A DNA stretch of 64,000 nucleotides from Rhizobium altiplani (GTDB lineage Bacteria > Pseudomonadota > Alphaproteobacteria > Rhizobiales > Rhizobiaceae). The position numbers and the translations under genes are program-made. Shown here one piece after another: positions 29,794-38,546 of this stretch; position 1 is the first letter of the stretch; each line of letters opens with the position of its first letter. A model generated the notes under the pieces. It saw only the letters and a list, made by a program, of their open reading frames with translations. It ran no database searches and was not told where the DNA came from. The DNA lies in NCBI RefSeq assembly GCF_001542405.1, contig NZ_LNCD01000042.1:141181-205180 (forward strand), given 5' to 3'.

Positions 29794-30915
29794 ATGACGA
29801 CATTTGATCAACGTGAACACACTGATAGCCCGCCGCCAACAGACGCGGAACGCGACAGCTTGCTCGATTTTGCCGATGGCAACGAACATCCGCGCGTCAA
29901 ACTGCCCTTCTCGGTGACCATCGACGGGCGATCATATGAGGGATCCGCTCTGTCCATGGTCGCGGCCCGCGTGACTGGAATCGTCGGAGCAAATTGGCCG
30001 GGCGCCCACAAATTGGCGATCTTACGCTTCAATTTTGGGAGCTTCTGGATGTCTCTTCCAATCGACGTGACGGTTTCTGCTGCTGACAGCAAGACCGGAG
30101 CAGTTACGCTTCGCTATCGCGATCCGACCGGCCAACATATGCCGCAACTGCGTTACATCCTGAATTCCTGGCTTGCTGGCGACCACGTCGACGTTAATGG
30201 GATGCTGGTGGCCGAAAGCAGTCTGCCGAAAGGCAAAAATACCGCACACAAGGTCGCCCAGTCTGGCTCATCGCGCCTTTCGAAATTGCTCGGCACATGC
30301 GTCGTCGCAGCCGCGTCGGCCGCGCTATTTGTCTTTGCAGCATCGGTGCTCAGTGACCGACTTTTCGTGACGGACGTCGAGGCGCCGGCCATCGCTTACA
30401 GGCAGGGTTCGACGATGACCGCAACAACGGGCGGTCAGCTTGATTTTATCGACACTCATGCCGCAGTCGGCAAGCCCGCATATTCGATCCTTGCGTCAAC
30501 CGGCGTTGCGGTAACGGCTACGATGCCTTGCGACTGCGATGTTGAGACAGCCGGCCTTGCGAAGGGTGGGACCGTGATTGCCGGTCAGCCGGTTCTCTTC
30601 GTCAGCGAGCCGGGAGCGCCGATGATCGTTCGTACGGCCTTCACGGGCTCCGACTTCCGCCATGTTGCGAACGGCGCGAAAGTGACGATTGGAACCGCCG
30701 ATGGCGGCTCCGTTCCTGCGAAGGTCGAAGTTGATCGCGAAGCCATTGGCGATGGCCAATCGGCATCGGTAGCTCTGGTTCCACTGCAACCCGTGTCCGG
30801 ACTGCAGCCAGGATCACCTGTTGCCGTCCGTCTAGACGCTACCCCGCAATGGCTGCGAACCATTCGCAGCGGCATCTCGTTTGCGGCCGAGCAAACCGTA
30901 GGAGGTGCACAATGA
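29794..30915 (+). CDS. alg44: Alg44-like synthase co-polymerase with a degenerate PilZ domain
   Basis: Partner of Alg8 that in Pseudomonas activates polymerisation by binding cyclic di-GMP. It has 373 residues from the ATG at 29794. A cytoplasmic PilZ-like domain (residues ~30-130) is followed by a membrane helix (~173-195) and a periplasmic HlyD-like domain with the conserved PCDCDV. Against the Pseudomonas sequence as I recall it, RxxxR aligns with N30-E-H-P-R34 and DxSxxG with A52-L-S54-M-V-A57, so the first Arg, the Asp and the Gly are replaced. c-di-GMP binding is therefore doubtful. Its stop overlaps the algA start by 4 nt. Confidence 0.88.
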   Translation: MTTFDQREHTDSPPPTDAERDSLLDFADGNEHPRVKLPFSVTIDGRSYEGSALSMVAARVTGIVGANWPGAHKLAILRFNFGSFWMSLPIDVTVSAADSKTGAVTLRYRDPTGQHMPQLRYILNSWLAGDHVDVNGMLVAESSLPKGKNTAHKVAQSGSSRLSKLLGTCVVAAASAALFVFAASVLSDRLFVTDVEAPAIAYRQGSTMTATTGGQLDFIDTHAAVGKPAYSILASTGVAVTATMPCDCDVETAGLAKGGTVIAGQPVLFVSEPGAPMIVRTAFTGSDFRHVANGAKVTIGTADGGSVPAKVEVDREAIGDGQSASVALVPLQPVSGLQPGSPVAVRLDATPQWLRTIRSGISFAAEQTVGGAQ

Positions 30916-32351
30916 AGCACATACATCCCCTTATTCTCTGCGGCGGCTCCGGGACGCGTCTCTGGCCGCTGTCCAGGGCTCATCAGCCGAAGCAGTTTCA
31001 GCCCATTAACGGCGACGGCACGCTGACGTTCTTTCAAAGCACCGTTCAGCGCCATCGCACGCAAATGTTTTCTGATCCGATCGTGTGTGTGAATGCGCGA
31101 CACGTTGAAACAGTGGGCCGTCAGCTTCGTGAAATACAGTGCAAAGCCAGCATCCTCACGGAGCCGGTAACTCGAAACACCGGGCCGGCCGTTCTTGCCG
31201 CGGCGCTTTACCTTATGGCAGCCGAGCCTGATGCCGTTCTCATTGTCCTCCCTTCCGATCACGTGATTCAGGGCGACCTGAACCGTGTCATCGCGCGGAT
31301 GCACCGTGCGGCTTTCGATGGAATGATCGTGACGTTCGGTATCCATCCGACCTATGCGGAAAAGGGATACGGCTACATCATGGATGGCGGCGAGTTTGAC
31401 GATTATCCCGGCCTTCACAGGGTTGAACGCTTTATCGAAAAGCCGAGCGTCAATGTTGCCCAGTCGCTGATTGACACCGGCTTTGCGTACTGGGCTTCCG
31501 GTATCAGCATGTTCCGGGCCGATAAACTTGTCGATGAATATCGACGGTACGACCCAGCCACACTTGAAGCAGTCACCCGCGCATTGACGGCGGCTTCGCC
31601 GTTGGCCGCGGAAACCGGGCTGCTTCTGGAGGAGCATTTCTTTGCGCAGGCCGTCAGCCAGCCGACGGAAATGGCTGTGTTCGAAAAATGCAGGGATATC
31701 GCGCTGGCCCCAACTGTAATCGAATGGGACGACGTAGGAGGATGGACCTCCGTCCATTCGATCGGGTTGAAGAACGAGAGCGGCAACGTCACATCGGGCG
31801 ATGTTGTCTTGCTGGACACCCGCGGCTCTCTGGTTCGCGGCAGTGATCGCCTCGTTGCCGTCGTTGGCATGAATGACGTCGTCGTCGTTGATACCGATGA
31901 CGCCCTGCTGGTCACCAACAGGGCCAGTGCGCAGGACGTCAAGAAGATCGTTGAACATCTCGTTGCGCTCAAGCGGCGCGAAGCAGAAAGCCACCGCAGT
32001 CAGGTCACGGAATGGGGCGGCATGAAGACCATGCAGGCGGGTGCGGGATTTGCCATGGACCTGCTGACGGTTGATCCAGGAAAGCAGGTGACCCTGATTG
32101 GGGAAGAAGGCGTGTCGCGGGTGCTCGTGGTGATCCGCGGCAGCGTCAGCGTGAATGGCAACCGGTCTCAGGAACAGCTCACCGCCGGCCTGTCGGCGAT
32201 GATCGATTCGGCAACGAGCGTAACGCTTTTCAACACTGCAGATGGTGCCGCGGAAATCGTCGAGATCAGCTGTGGAACGGTGATCGCCGGCGTCGTCGCG
32301 CCATCTCTGACACAGTTCGCAACCGGGGTGAGGATGGCCGACTATGCCTAG
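30912..32351 (+). CDS. algA: Mannose-1-phosphate guanylyltransferase, AlgA-like with degenerate isomerase domain
   Basis: Makes GDP-mannose from mannose-1-phosphate and GTP. It has 479 residues from the ATG at 30912. The N-terminal pyrophosphorylase domain is intact (ILCGGSGTRLWPLSR, EPVTRNTGPA, LPSDHVI, GYGYI, RFIEKP). Bifunctional AlgA proteins carry a C-terminal cupin with a HHHRSEHW-type metal site for phosphomannose isomerase activity; here the matching segment (residues ~385-415, VTLIGEEGVSRVLVVIRGS) has none of those histidines. The isomerase activity is probably absent and must come from elsewhere. It sits fourth in the operon rather than last as in Pseudomonas. Confidence 0.9.
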   Translation: MKHIHPLILCGGSGTRLWPLSRAHQPKQFQPINGDGTLTFFQSTVQRHRTQMFSDPIVCVNARHVETVGRQLREIQCKASILTEPVTRNTGPAVLAAALYLMAAEPDAVLIVLPSDHVIQGDLNRVIARMHRAAFDGMIVTFGIHPTYAEKGYGYIMDGGEFDDYPGLHRVERFIEKPSVNVAQSLIDTGFAYWASGISMFRADKLVDEYRRYDPATLEAVTRALTAASPLAAETGLLLEEHFFAQAVSQPTEMAVFEKCRDIALAPTVIEWDDVGGWTSVHSIGLKNESGNVTSGDVVLLDTRGSLVRGSDRLVAVVGMNDVVVVDTDDALLVTNRASAQDVKKIVEHLVALKRREAESHRSQVTEWGGMKTMQAGAGFAMDLLTVDPGKQVTLIGEEGVSRVLVVIRGSVSVNGNRSQEQLTAGLSAMIDSATSVTLFNTADGAAEIVEISCGTVIAGVVAPSLTQFATGVRMADYA

Positions 32352-33864
32352 CTGGTTGAGGGTAGCCTCCCTGGTCGGTGCGATAGCAGTTGCAACGTCG
32401 TCATCGGCGACGGAGGGCGGACCTGCACAGAAGCAGCAACCGCTCCTGGCCCTGGTAAAGGACGCCCGTGACCTCTCCGTCGCGGCGCCTGATGTCTTCC
32501 AGCGCGCTGCGGCCTTTGGCGAGGTTCACGCGCTCCCATCACTCAAACAGCCAGACAGCGTCCCTGCTTCAAGTCGCCAGAAGAGGATCAGCCGATCTGC
32601 CGTCGACATTCTTGTGCGCCGCATCGGTCCATCAGCCGGCGCCGGTTTCATGGAGACGGTTCTGGCTGCGCAACCGCCTGAGGGGATCGGTGCGATCGTC
32701 ATCGAGAGCGGCTCGTTCCGGCTTGGCGATGTCAGGCGTGAACTGGACGCGCTCGGCCACGCCGGACATCTCGAGGCAGCGCCTGGTGGATACATTGCAC
32801 ACACGCCAATCTTCATCTGGAATGGCGCAGAGTTGAAGATAACGCCCGGCGAAATTCTCAGGATGGACAATGCCAAGGGCGCGTTCATGGTGAACGCCGG
32901 TTCGCTCACGGTTGATCATGCAACATTGCAAGGCATAGGCCGGAGCGCGTCGACATTTCGGGCCTTCGTCCTGACCACCTTCGGCGGCACCACGACAATT
33001 GATCGCAGCAATCTCGTCAGCCTTGGCTTCGACACGTCAGCTGAAACTGCGGGCATTGCATTTGCCCGACAGCAATTTGCGAACGCCGCCAGGCCTTCGA
33101 TCGTGCAAGGCAGTCTCTTCCAGGATGTCGCGGGCCTCAGCCTGATCGACGTCAACGGCTTGAATATTCTGGGCAATCGCTTCATTGACAGCCCAACGAC
33201 GGCAATCATCCTGAGAGCTGCGCGCGACGTGCACATCGCCGGCAATATTATCGTCGGCGACCGCGGCTCGCATGGCATCAAGGTGATGAGCAGTTCGAGC
33301 GGCGTCACGATCAATGACAATCTCGTCGTGGGCGGTGCGGGCAACGGAATTTTTGTGACCGACGGCGCGACGTCGGTTACGATCTCCAACAATATCGTTG
33401 CCCTGTCGGCACTGACCGGCATCGGTGTTGATACTGCAGCCTGCGTCACCGTGCAGCAAAACGCCGTCATCAACAATGGTTCCAAGGGCGTTGCGATACG
33501 AACGGCGCTTCACAGCCACGTTCGTCAAAATCACCTCGTAGGCAATGGCTTTGCAGGCCTTTCGGTCGACGACCAGTATCACGGCATGCCGCTCGAAGTA
33601 TCCCGCAATGCGTTCAGAGAAAATCGAGCGGGCCTGGCTGGGTCAGGGGTCGGATCCGTGGTTCTGGTGGGAAATGATTTCGACAGGCAAATGCCGCGCC
33701 TCGGCGTCGGTGAATTTGCCGGTAGCGTCGGCCAGTTGCTGGCTTTCGACGCGTCAAGGCAGCCTGGCGAATTTCGCCTTGCGGGAAAAACAATCGACAA
33801 CCAGCCAGCTCTCGCAGCGTTTTCCGCTGTCGACCTTGCTGCCTGCGCAGGAAAGAGGGGATGA
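32344..33864 (+). CDS. algG: AlgG-like right-handed beta-helix protein lacking the epimerase motif
   Basis: Periplasmic homologue of the mannuronan C5-epimerase AlgG, 506 residues (Pseudomonas 543). It has a weak signal peptide (WLRVASLVGAIAVATSSSA), a region with GGYIAHTPIFIWNGAELKI as in AlgG, and then CASH-type beta-helix coils with repeating ~23-residue turns (GIFVTDGATSVTISNN, GIGVDTAACVTVQQN, GVAIRTALHSHVRQN, LVGNGFAGL). The coil that in AlgG carries the catalytic DPHD reads L290-R-A-A293 here, so epimerisation is unlikely. It may keep only the scaffold and polymer-guiding role. It overlaps algA by 8 nt. Confidence 0.85.
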   Translation: MPSWLRVASLVGAIAVATSSSATEGGPAQKQQPLLALVKDARDLSVAAPDVFQRAAAFGEVHALPSLKQPDSVPASSRQKRISRSAVDILVRRIGPSAGAGFMETVLAAQPPEGIGAIVIESGSFRLGDVRRELDALGHAGHLEAAPGGYIAHTPIFIWNGAELKITPGEILRMDNAKGAFMVNAGSLTVDHATLQGIGRSASTFRAFVLTTFGGTTTIDRSNLVSLGFDTSAETAGIAFARQQFANAARPSIVQGSLFQDVAGLSLIDVNGLNILGNRFIDSPTTAIILRAARDVHIAGNIIVGDRGSHGIKVMSSSSGVTINDNLVVGGAGNGIFVTDGATSVTISNNIVALSALTGIGVDTAACVTVQQNAVINNGSKGVAIRTALHSHVRQNHLVGNGFAGLSVDDQYHGMPLEVSRNAFRENRAGLAGSGVGSVVLVGNDFDRQMPRLGVGEFAGSVGQLLAFDASRQPGEFRLAGKTIDNQPALAAFSAVDLAACAGKRG

Positions 33865-33870
33865 ATCAAA

Positions 33871-35301
33871 ATGGTATTCTCCTCCGAAGTCTTCCTGTTT
33901 CTCTTTCTGCCAGTTTTCCTGGCGGTCTATTATTTGACGCCCATGCGGGGCCGCTCCGTCACGATCCTTTTGGGATCCTATGTCTTCTACGCGTGGTGGC
34001 GTATGGACTTCCTTCTTCTTTTGTTCGGAACGACCGTCTGGGTTTACACCTTTGCGATCCTGGTCGAGCGCAATCTCGGTAGCCGCTACGCCAAGCTCTT
34101 CCTAACCGTTGGAATTGTCGGGTGCCTGGCTGTGCTCGGCACCTTCAAGTACCTGAATTTCTTTATCGACAGCTTCGCCGAGTTGATGGGAACCGATGCG
34201 CACGGCCTTGGCGTTCACTGGCGCCTCATCCTTCCGATCGGCATCTCTTTCTATATCTTCCAGTCGATCAGCTATCTGGTCGATGTCTATCGGGGTGACA
34301 CGCCTGCAACCCGCAATTTCATCGACCTGGCCGCATATAAGGCACTCTTTCCGCAGCTGATAGCAGGCCCCATCTTGCGCTTCAGGGATCTCGCGGGTCA
34401 GTTTCAGTCGAGGCAGCATACGCTCGAGAAGTTCACCGACGGCACGTCGCTCTTCGTCATAGGCCTTGCAAAAAAGGTGCTGCTTGCAGATCCCATCGCG
34501 CCCATTGCGAACACCGTTTTTGCAAGCTCGCATCCGACCATGGCCGAGGCCTGGCTTGGCGCGATCGCTTACGCGATGCAGCTGTATTTCGACTTTTCGG
34601 GATATAGCGACATGGCAATCGGCCTCGGGCTGATGATCGGTTTCCAGTTTAGACCAAACTTTGACAACCCCTACATCAGCCGCAGCATAACCGAATTCTG
34701 GCGTCGCTGGCACATCAGTCTGTCGAGCTGGCTTCGTGACTACCTTTACATTCCGTTGGGCGGCAGTCGGCTCGGCCCGACGCGCACCTATGTCAATCTG
34801 GTTCTCGTCATGCTGCTTGGCGGCCTGTGGCATGGAGCAAACTGGACGTTCGTGCTTTGGGGTGGATGGCACGGCGGATGGCTTGCGCTTGAGCGTGCGA
34901 CTGGCTGGAACAGGATCGCCGACACCAGGTGGATCTCCTTGCCAGGGACCTTGCTTGTCGTGTTGCTAGGTTGGGTGATGTTTCGCGCCGACAGCGTGGC
35001 CGATGCTTTTGCCCTTTATGGCGGCATGCTCGGTCAAAACGGGCTGGGAATTCGTGCCGACACGCTTCTCGATATCACGCATGAGGCAATGTTGACGCTC
35101 GCCGTTGCGTGTTTCGTGGTGGCCATCGAGCCGATGATGGGATCGCTCAGGCAGACAAACATTGCAGCACCGGCAGGTGACGGCGCCGCCGTGATGCGCC
35201 AGCCGATCGTCATGCCGCTGCTGCTTTCCTTGCTCGCCACGGTCACCATTCTGAAGCTCGCGGAATCCAGCCAGACTCCCTTCCTCTATTTTCAGTTCTG
35301 A
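33871..35301 (+). CDS. algI: AlgI-like MBOAT O-acetyl transfer protein
   Basis: Polytopic MBOAT protein that passes acetyl groups across the inner membrane for O-acetylation of the polymer. It has 476 residues, close to the Pseudomonas ~520. Hallmarks are MVFSSEVFLFLFLPVFLAVYY at the start, FPQLIAGPILRF, YFDFSGYSDMAIGLG, FWRRWHISLSSWLRDYLYIPLGGSR and the catalytic histidine His321 in GGLWHGANWTFVLWG. All key residues look intact. It is followed by AlgJ-like, AlgX-like and AlgF-like genes, so the acetylation module is complete. Confidence 0.93.
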   Translation: MVFSSEVFLFLFLPVFLAVYYLTPMRGRSVTILLGSYVFYAWWRMDFLLLLFGTTVWVYTFAILVERNLGSRYAKLFLTVGIVGCLAVLGTFKYLNFFIDSFAELMGTDAHGLGVHWRLILPIGISFYIFQSISYLVDVYRGDTPATRNFIDLAAYKALFPQLIAGPILRFRDLAGQFQSRQHTLEKFTDGTSLFVIGLAKKVLLADPIAPIANTVFASSHPTMAEAWLGAIAYAMQLYFDFSGYSDMAIGLGLMIGFQFRPNFDNPYISRSITEFWRRWHISLSSWLRDYLYIPLGGSRLGPTRTYVNLVLVMLLGGLWHGANWTFVLWGGWHGGWLALERATGWNRIADTRWISLPGTLLVVLLGWVMFRADSVADAFALYGGMLGQNGLGIRADTLLDITHEAMLTLAVACFVVAIEPMMGSLRQTNIAAPAGDGAAVMRQPIVMPLLLSLLATVTILKLAESSQTPFLYFQF

Positions 35302-35311
35302 GGGTGGTGCC

Positions 35312-36403
35312 ATGTTTGAACGCGCAATACCGATTACAAAATTCCTGCTTCCCGCCTTGCTGTTCGGCTATGCGGCCTTCGCCAATGTCGACATCCGAGA
35401 TAAGATTGCCGGCGCCTTTTCACGGCTGCCAACCGATGGCGGCTCTCTGAGCCACGGCATGCTCGGAGACGGGCTCGACGCGCTCTACAAGACTGAGCTT
35501 CCCCACCGGGAACTCGCGTTCGATCTGATCGGTGCAGCCAGGTACATGGTCCTTGGGGAGGGCCGCCGCGGCGTTATCGTCGGAAAGGAGGGTTGGCTGT
35601 TCTCGGACGAGGAATTTCGCGGTGCCGCGAGCGCTGAAGCCGGTATTAACGACGCCACAAGGGAAATAGCCAAGATCGCGGCGACGTTGCGCACACACGG
35701 CGTACGCCTGATTGTTGTTCCGCTTCCAGCCAAGAACGATGTCTATCGCGAGCACCTTGCAGATCCTCGTTACGCCGAGATTTCCCGGGATCGCTATCTG
35801 GACTTCACGCGAGCGATGGCTTCGGCGAATATCGAGTTTGTGGACGCAAGAGCGGCGCTGCTTGAGATGAAGTCGAGGGGATCTGTTTTTCTGAAGACCG
35901 ACACGCATTGGACGCCGCTTGGTGCCAAGGCCGTCGCCGACGCTACCGGGGCCAGGGCGGGTGTTTCCCCCATGGCGCAATATGCACTGAATGATGCCCC
36001 AGCCGAGGACGTGCGGGGCGACCTGGTCAAATTCGTCACCGGCAGGGCGCTTGCGGCTGCGATCGGGCTGGCAGATGAAAGCATCACGCCGCAAACAGCG
36101 TCGCAAACCGGGTCCGACGCGCTAAATGACATTCTGGCAGACGAGAGCTTTCCAACGGTTCTGGTCGGGACAAGTTACAGTGCCAACGAGGCTTGGTCAT
36201 TCGCTTCTTATCTTGAAGCGGCACTGGGGTCGAACGTCCTCAATGTCGCCGAGGTCGGTCGAGGACCGGTTTTTCCAATGCACAAGTTCTTGTCCAACGC
36301 AAACGGCACGAGTTGGCCAGGGACCGTCATATGGGAATTTCCGATCCGCTACTTGACCGATCCGGCGTTGTGGAAGTCGGACGATCTCAAGACGAAGGAG
36401 TAA
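35312..36403 (+). CDS. algJ: AlgJ-like SGNH acetyltransferase
   Basis: Periplasmic, membrane-anchored O-acetyltransferase of the AlgJ/AlgX (SGNH) family, 363 residues. A single N-terminal helix (KFLLPALLFGYAAFA) anchors it. The catalytic set is visible: nucleophile Ser288 in VGTSYSAN and the Asp197/His199 pair in LKTDTHWTPLGA. The ALGX-domain opening GKEGWLFSDEEF is present. Works with AlgI, AlgF and AlgX. Assigned AlgJ rather than AlgX because it lacks the C-terminal carbohydrate-binding domain and keeps the anchor. Confidence 0.87.
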   Translation: MFERAIPITKFLLPALLFGYAAFANVDIRDKIAGAFSRLPTDGGSLSHGMLGDGLDALYKTELPHRELAFDLIGAARYMVLGEGRRGVIVGKEGWLFSDEEFRGAASAEAGINDATREIAKIAATLRTHGVRLIVVPLPAKNDVYREHLADPRYAEISRDRYLDFTRAMASANIEFVDARAALLEMKSRGSVFLKTDTHWTPLGAKAVADATGARAGVSPMAQYALNDAPAEDVRGDLVKFVTGRALAAAIGLADESITPQTASQTGSDALNDILADESFPTVLVGTSYSANEAWSFASYLEAALGSNVLNVAEVGRGPVFPMHKFLSNANGTSWPGTVIWEFPIRYLTDPALWKSDDLKTKE

Positions 36404-36407
36404 CAGG

Positions 36408-37205
36408 ATGCTCAGGACCGCGAGTCTGATCGCTCTTGGCATCGCGATTTCAGTCGCTGGCAGCGACGCTCGCGCGGTTACCCAGTCGGGCGCCGTTTCT
36501 CAACCCAAGGACACCAAGGTCGAGACCAGGAAATCGAAAGCCGACGAACGGCGTTATCGACGCGGATTTAATCAGGGAGTAACGCGCACCGATCAGCTCA
36601 ACAGCGCCCAGCTTCAGGGAATTCGCAAGCGCATGATAGGCCACCGAAAAGTGTCCTACAGGGAGCTTCAATTATTGGCGGATCGTGGCGATGGCCTGGC
36701 GGCGCTTTACGTCGCAAAGCGGCTCTCGACAAATCCCGCCCATAACGCGGATACCATCCACTACTATACAATCGCCTGCACAACCGGCAGGGCGGGTGCG
36801 GTTGCGCCGCTCGCAAGACAGCTCAAGAGCGCCAGCGATGGTGTCAGCAAGGTCCGCCTTGACCAGGCAGAGGCGACACTGCGTCAGCACGCCGCGCGCA
36901 GGAACCCCGTCGCAATCGACGCGCTTGTCAAATTCTATGCCAGCGGGGAGCCGTTCGGTACCAAACCGCAGGAAGCCGAACGACTGCGACGCGAGGCCGC
37001 AAAGGGTGGCGACAGCAAAGTCGCGCTTGATCTAGCCATCGCGATGATCTCGGAAGGCCTGCTGGACGACGACGAAAAATCCGAGGCGCGCAGATATCTG
37101 GCAATCGCCGAAAAGTCACCGGAACTCAGTGTCAAGACCGTGGCCGCGGCGGTGCTCCGCCAGCTCGACGCAGCGCCGGTCAACCCGATCGAGGTAAGTC
37201 AATGA
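36408..37205 (+). CDS. Secreted Sel1/TPR-like helical repeat protein
   Basis: A 265-residue protein with a signal peptide (MLRTASLIALGIAISVAGSDARA) and helical Sel1-like repeats from about residue 90 (LAALYVAKRLS, AVAPLARQLKSA, AERLRREAAKGGDSKVALDLAIAM). No lipobox is present. It has no direct counterpart in the Pseudomonas operon. It may share the periplasmic scaffold role of AlgK with the larger Sel1 protein downstream. Its stop overlaps the algX start (ATGA). Confidence 0.75.
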   Translation: MLRTASLIALGIAISVAGSDARAVTQSGAVSQPKDTKVETRKSKADERRYRRGFNQGVTRTDQLNSAQLQGIRKRMIGHRKVSYRELQLLADRGDGLAALYVAKRLSTNPAHNADTIHYYTIACTTGRAGAVAPLARQLKSASDGVSKVRLDQAEATLRQHAARRNPVAIDALVKFYASGEPFGTKPQEAERLRREAAKGGDSKVALDLAIAMISEGLLDDDEKSEARRYLAIAEKSPELSVKTVAAAVLRQLDAAPVNPIEVSQ

Positions 37206-38542
37206 GGCATCCTTCGACAAAATCGTCGCGGTGGCCCTGCGCTGCCCTGTGCGCACTGGGCGTCTTGGTGCTCTCCCATACCGCCAGAGCGGAATCAAAC
37301 TTCGGCTGTGCGAACCTCGAGACCGATAAGCAACTGAGCGTCGTTGAAGGCAGGCAGGGATATTTTTATCGAACGATCGCGGATCTGAGAATGGAGCAGC
37401 AGCTTTCCGAGCACACGGCCAGCCAGATGGCCGCACTCTCGGAGGCTCTGGAAGCTGGAGGAACGACGCTCGTTTACGTACCAATTCCGACAAAAAGCCT
37501 GGTGATGCCCGACTATCTGCCGCGGGAGGCCGGTGATTATGGTTTTGACTACGCCGTGGCAAAGCGTGTCTATGACGATGTCATCAAGCGCCTTCGCGAT
37601 CACGGGGTGGTAACGGTCGATGTTCTCGGTGCGATGAAGCGCGCAGGAGGCAAGGAACCGCCGTTCTTTCAAGCGGACTTTCACTGGACCTCTTCCGGAG
37701 CTCGCGCGGCGGCACATGAGATTGCGGCCGTGATCCAGCAACTTCCGGGCATTGATGATCTCGCGAAGGCTTCATTCGAGACCAAGCCCGCAGGGCGGCA
37801 GGCGATCATCTCAACGATGCGCCGCCTGCTGCAGGCAAATTGCAGACAGGCCCTGCCGTTGCCGGAAACCGATGCGTTTACGACGACAGAGGTGGCCGCC
37901 GGGGATGCCGGACTCGATATCTTTGGAGACGGCGCCTCGAAGGGCGCGGTAGCGTTGGTGGGGACGAGTTACTCGGATCTGGCGGCATCCAACTTTGCGG
38001 GCTTCCTCTCGCAAGAGCTCTCCTCCCCGGTTACGAATTATTCGATCTCGGGCGGCAACCAGTTCGGATCAATTACATCCTATCTGACCTCGAAAACCTT
38101 CGCGGAGTCGCGACCGCGCTTTCTCATCTGGGAAAACCCGATCTACAATAGTCTTGGAAAATTTGGCGATGCGCCCCTGATCGAGTTGAGGACGGCGGCT
38201 GGCCAAAGTTGCCACGAGATCGAGCGCGACGAGATTTCAACCGTTGGCGCCAGTACTCTCGAAATTGCCCTTCAGGATGGCGGCAAAATCCCGGATTCGG
38301 CAGTAATATACGTCTATTCCGGCGATGACCGCAGTCGACAGGCGACACTGCGCTTCCGATTGAATGACGGCCACATGTTCGAGAGCAGCATTCGACGTAC
38401 GGATCGGATGATCTCCACCGGGCGTTATTATTTTCCTGTTCGCTACTTCGGAGTGCAAGCGTCGAAAAAAATAAACCTTGAGTTTGATCATATGTCGGCG
38501 AAGGAAGTGTCGGTCGGCATCTGCAACACAAGAGGAGGATAA
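37202..38542 (+). CDS. algX: AlgX-like terminal O-acetyltransferase
   Basis: Periplasmic enzyme that places acetyl groups on the polymer, 446 residues (Pseudomonas AlgX 474). It has a signal peptide ending near ARA/ESNF, the ALGX-domain start VEGRQGYFYRTIADLRM, the Asp159/His161 pair in QADFHWTSSGA, and nucleophile Ser256 in LVGTSYSDLAASNF. From about residue 330 a beta-rich C-terminal domain (SRQATLRFRLNDGHMFESS) corresponds to the carbohydrate-binding module of AlgX. The catalytic residues appear intact, in contrast to AlgG and AlgL of the same operon. Confidence 0.88.
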   Translation: MRHPSTKSSRWPCAALCALGVLVLSHTARAESNFGCANLETDKQLSVVEGRQGYFYRTIADLRMEQQLSEHTASQMAALSEALEAGGTTLVYVPIPTKSLVMPDYLPREAGDYGFDYAVAKRVYDDVIKRLRDHGVVTVDVLGAMKRAGGKEPPFFQADFHWTSSGARAAAHEIAAVIQQLPGIDDLAKASFETKPAGRQAIISTMRRLLQANCRQALPLPETDAFTTTEVAAGDAGLDIFGDGASKGAVALVGTSYSDLAASNFAGFLSQELSSPVTNYSISGGNQFGSITSYLTSKTFAESRPRFLIWENPIYNSLGKFGDAPLIELRTAAGQSCHEIERDEISTVGASTLEIALQDGGKIPDSAVIYVYSGDDRSRQATLRFRLNDGHMFESSIRRTDRMISTGRYYFPVRYFGVQASKKINLEFDHMSAKEVSVGICNTRGG

Positions 38543-38546
38543 TCTG

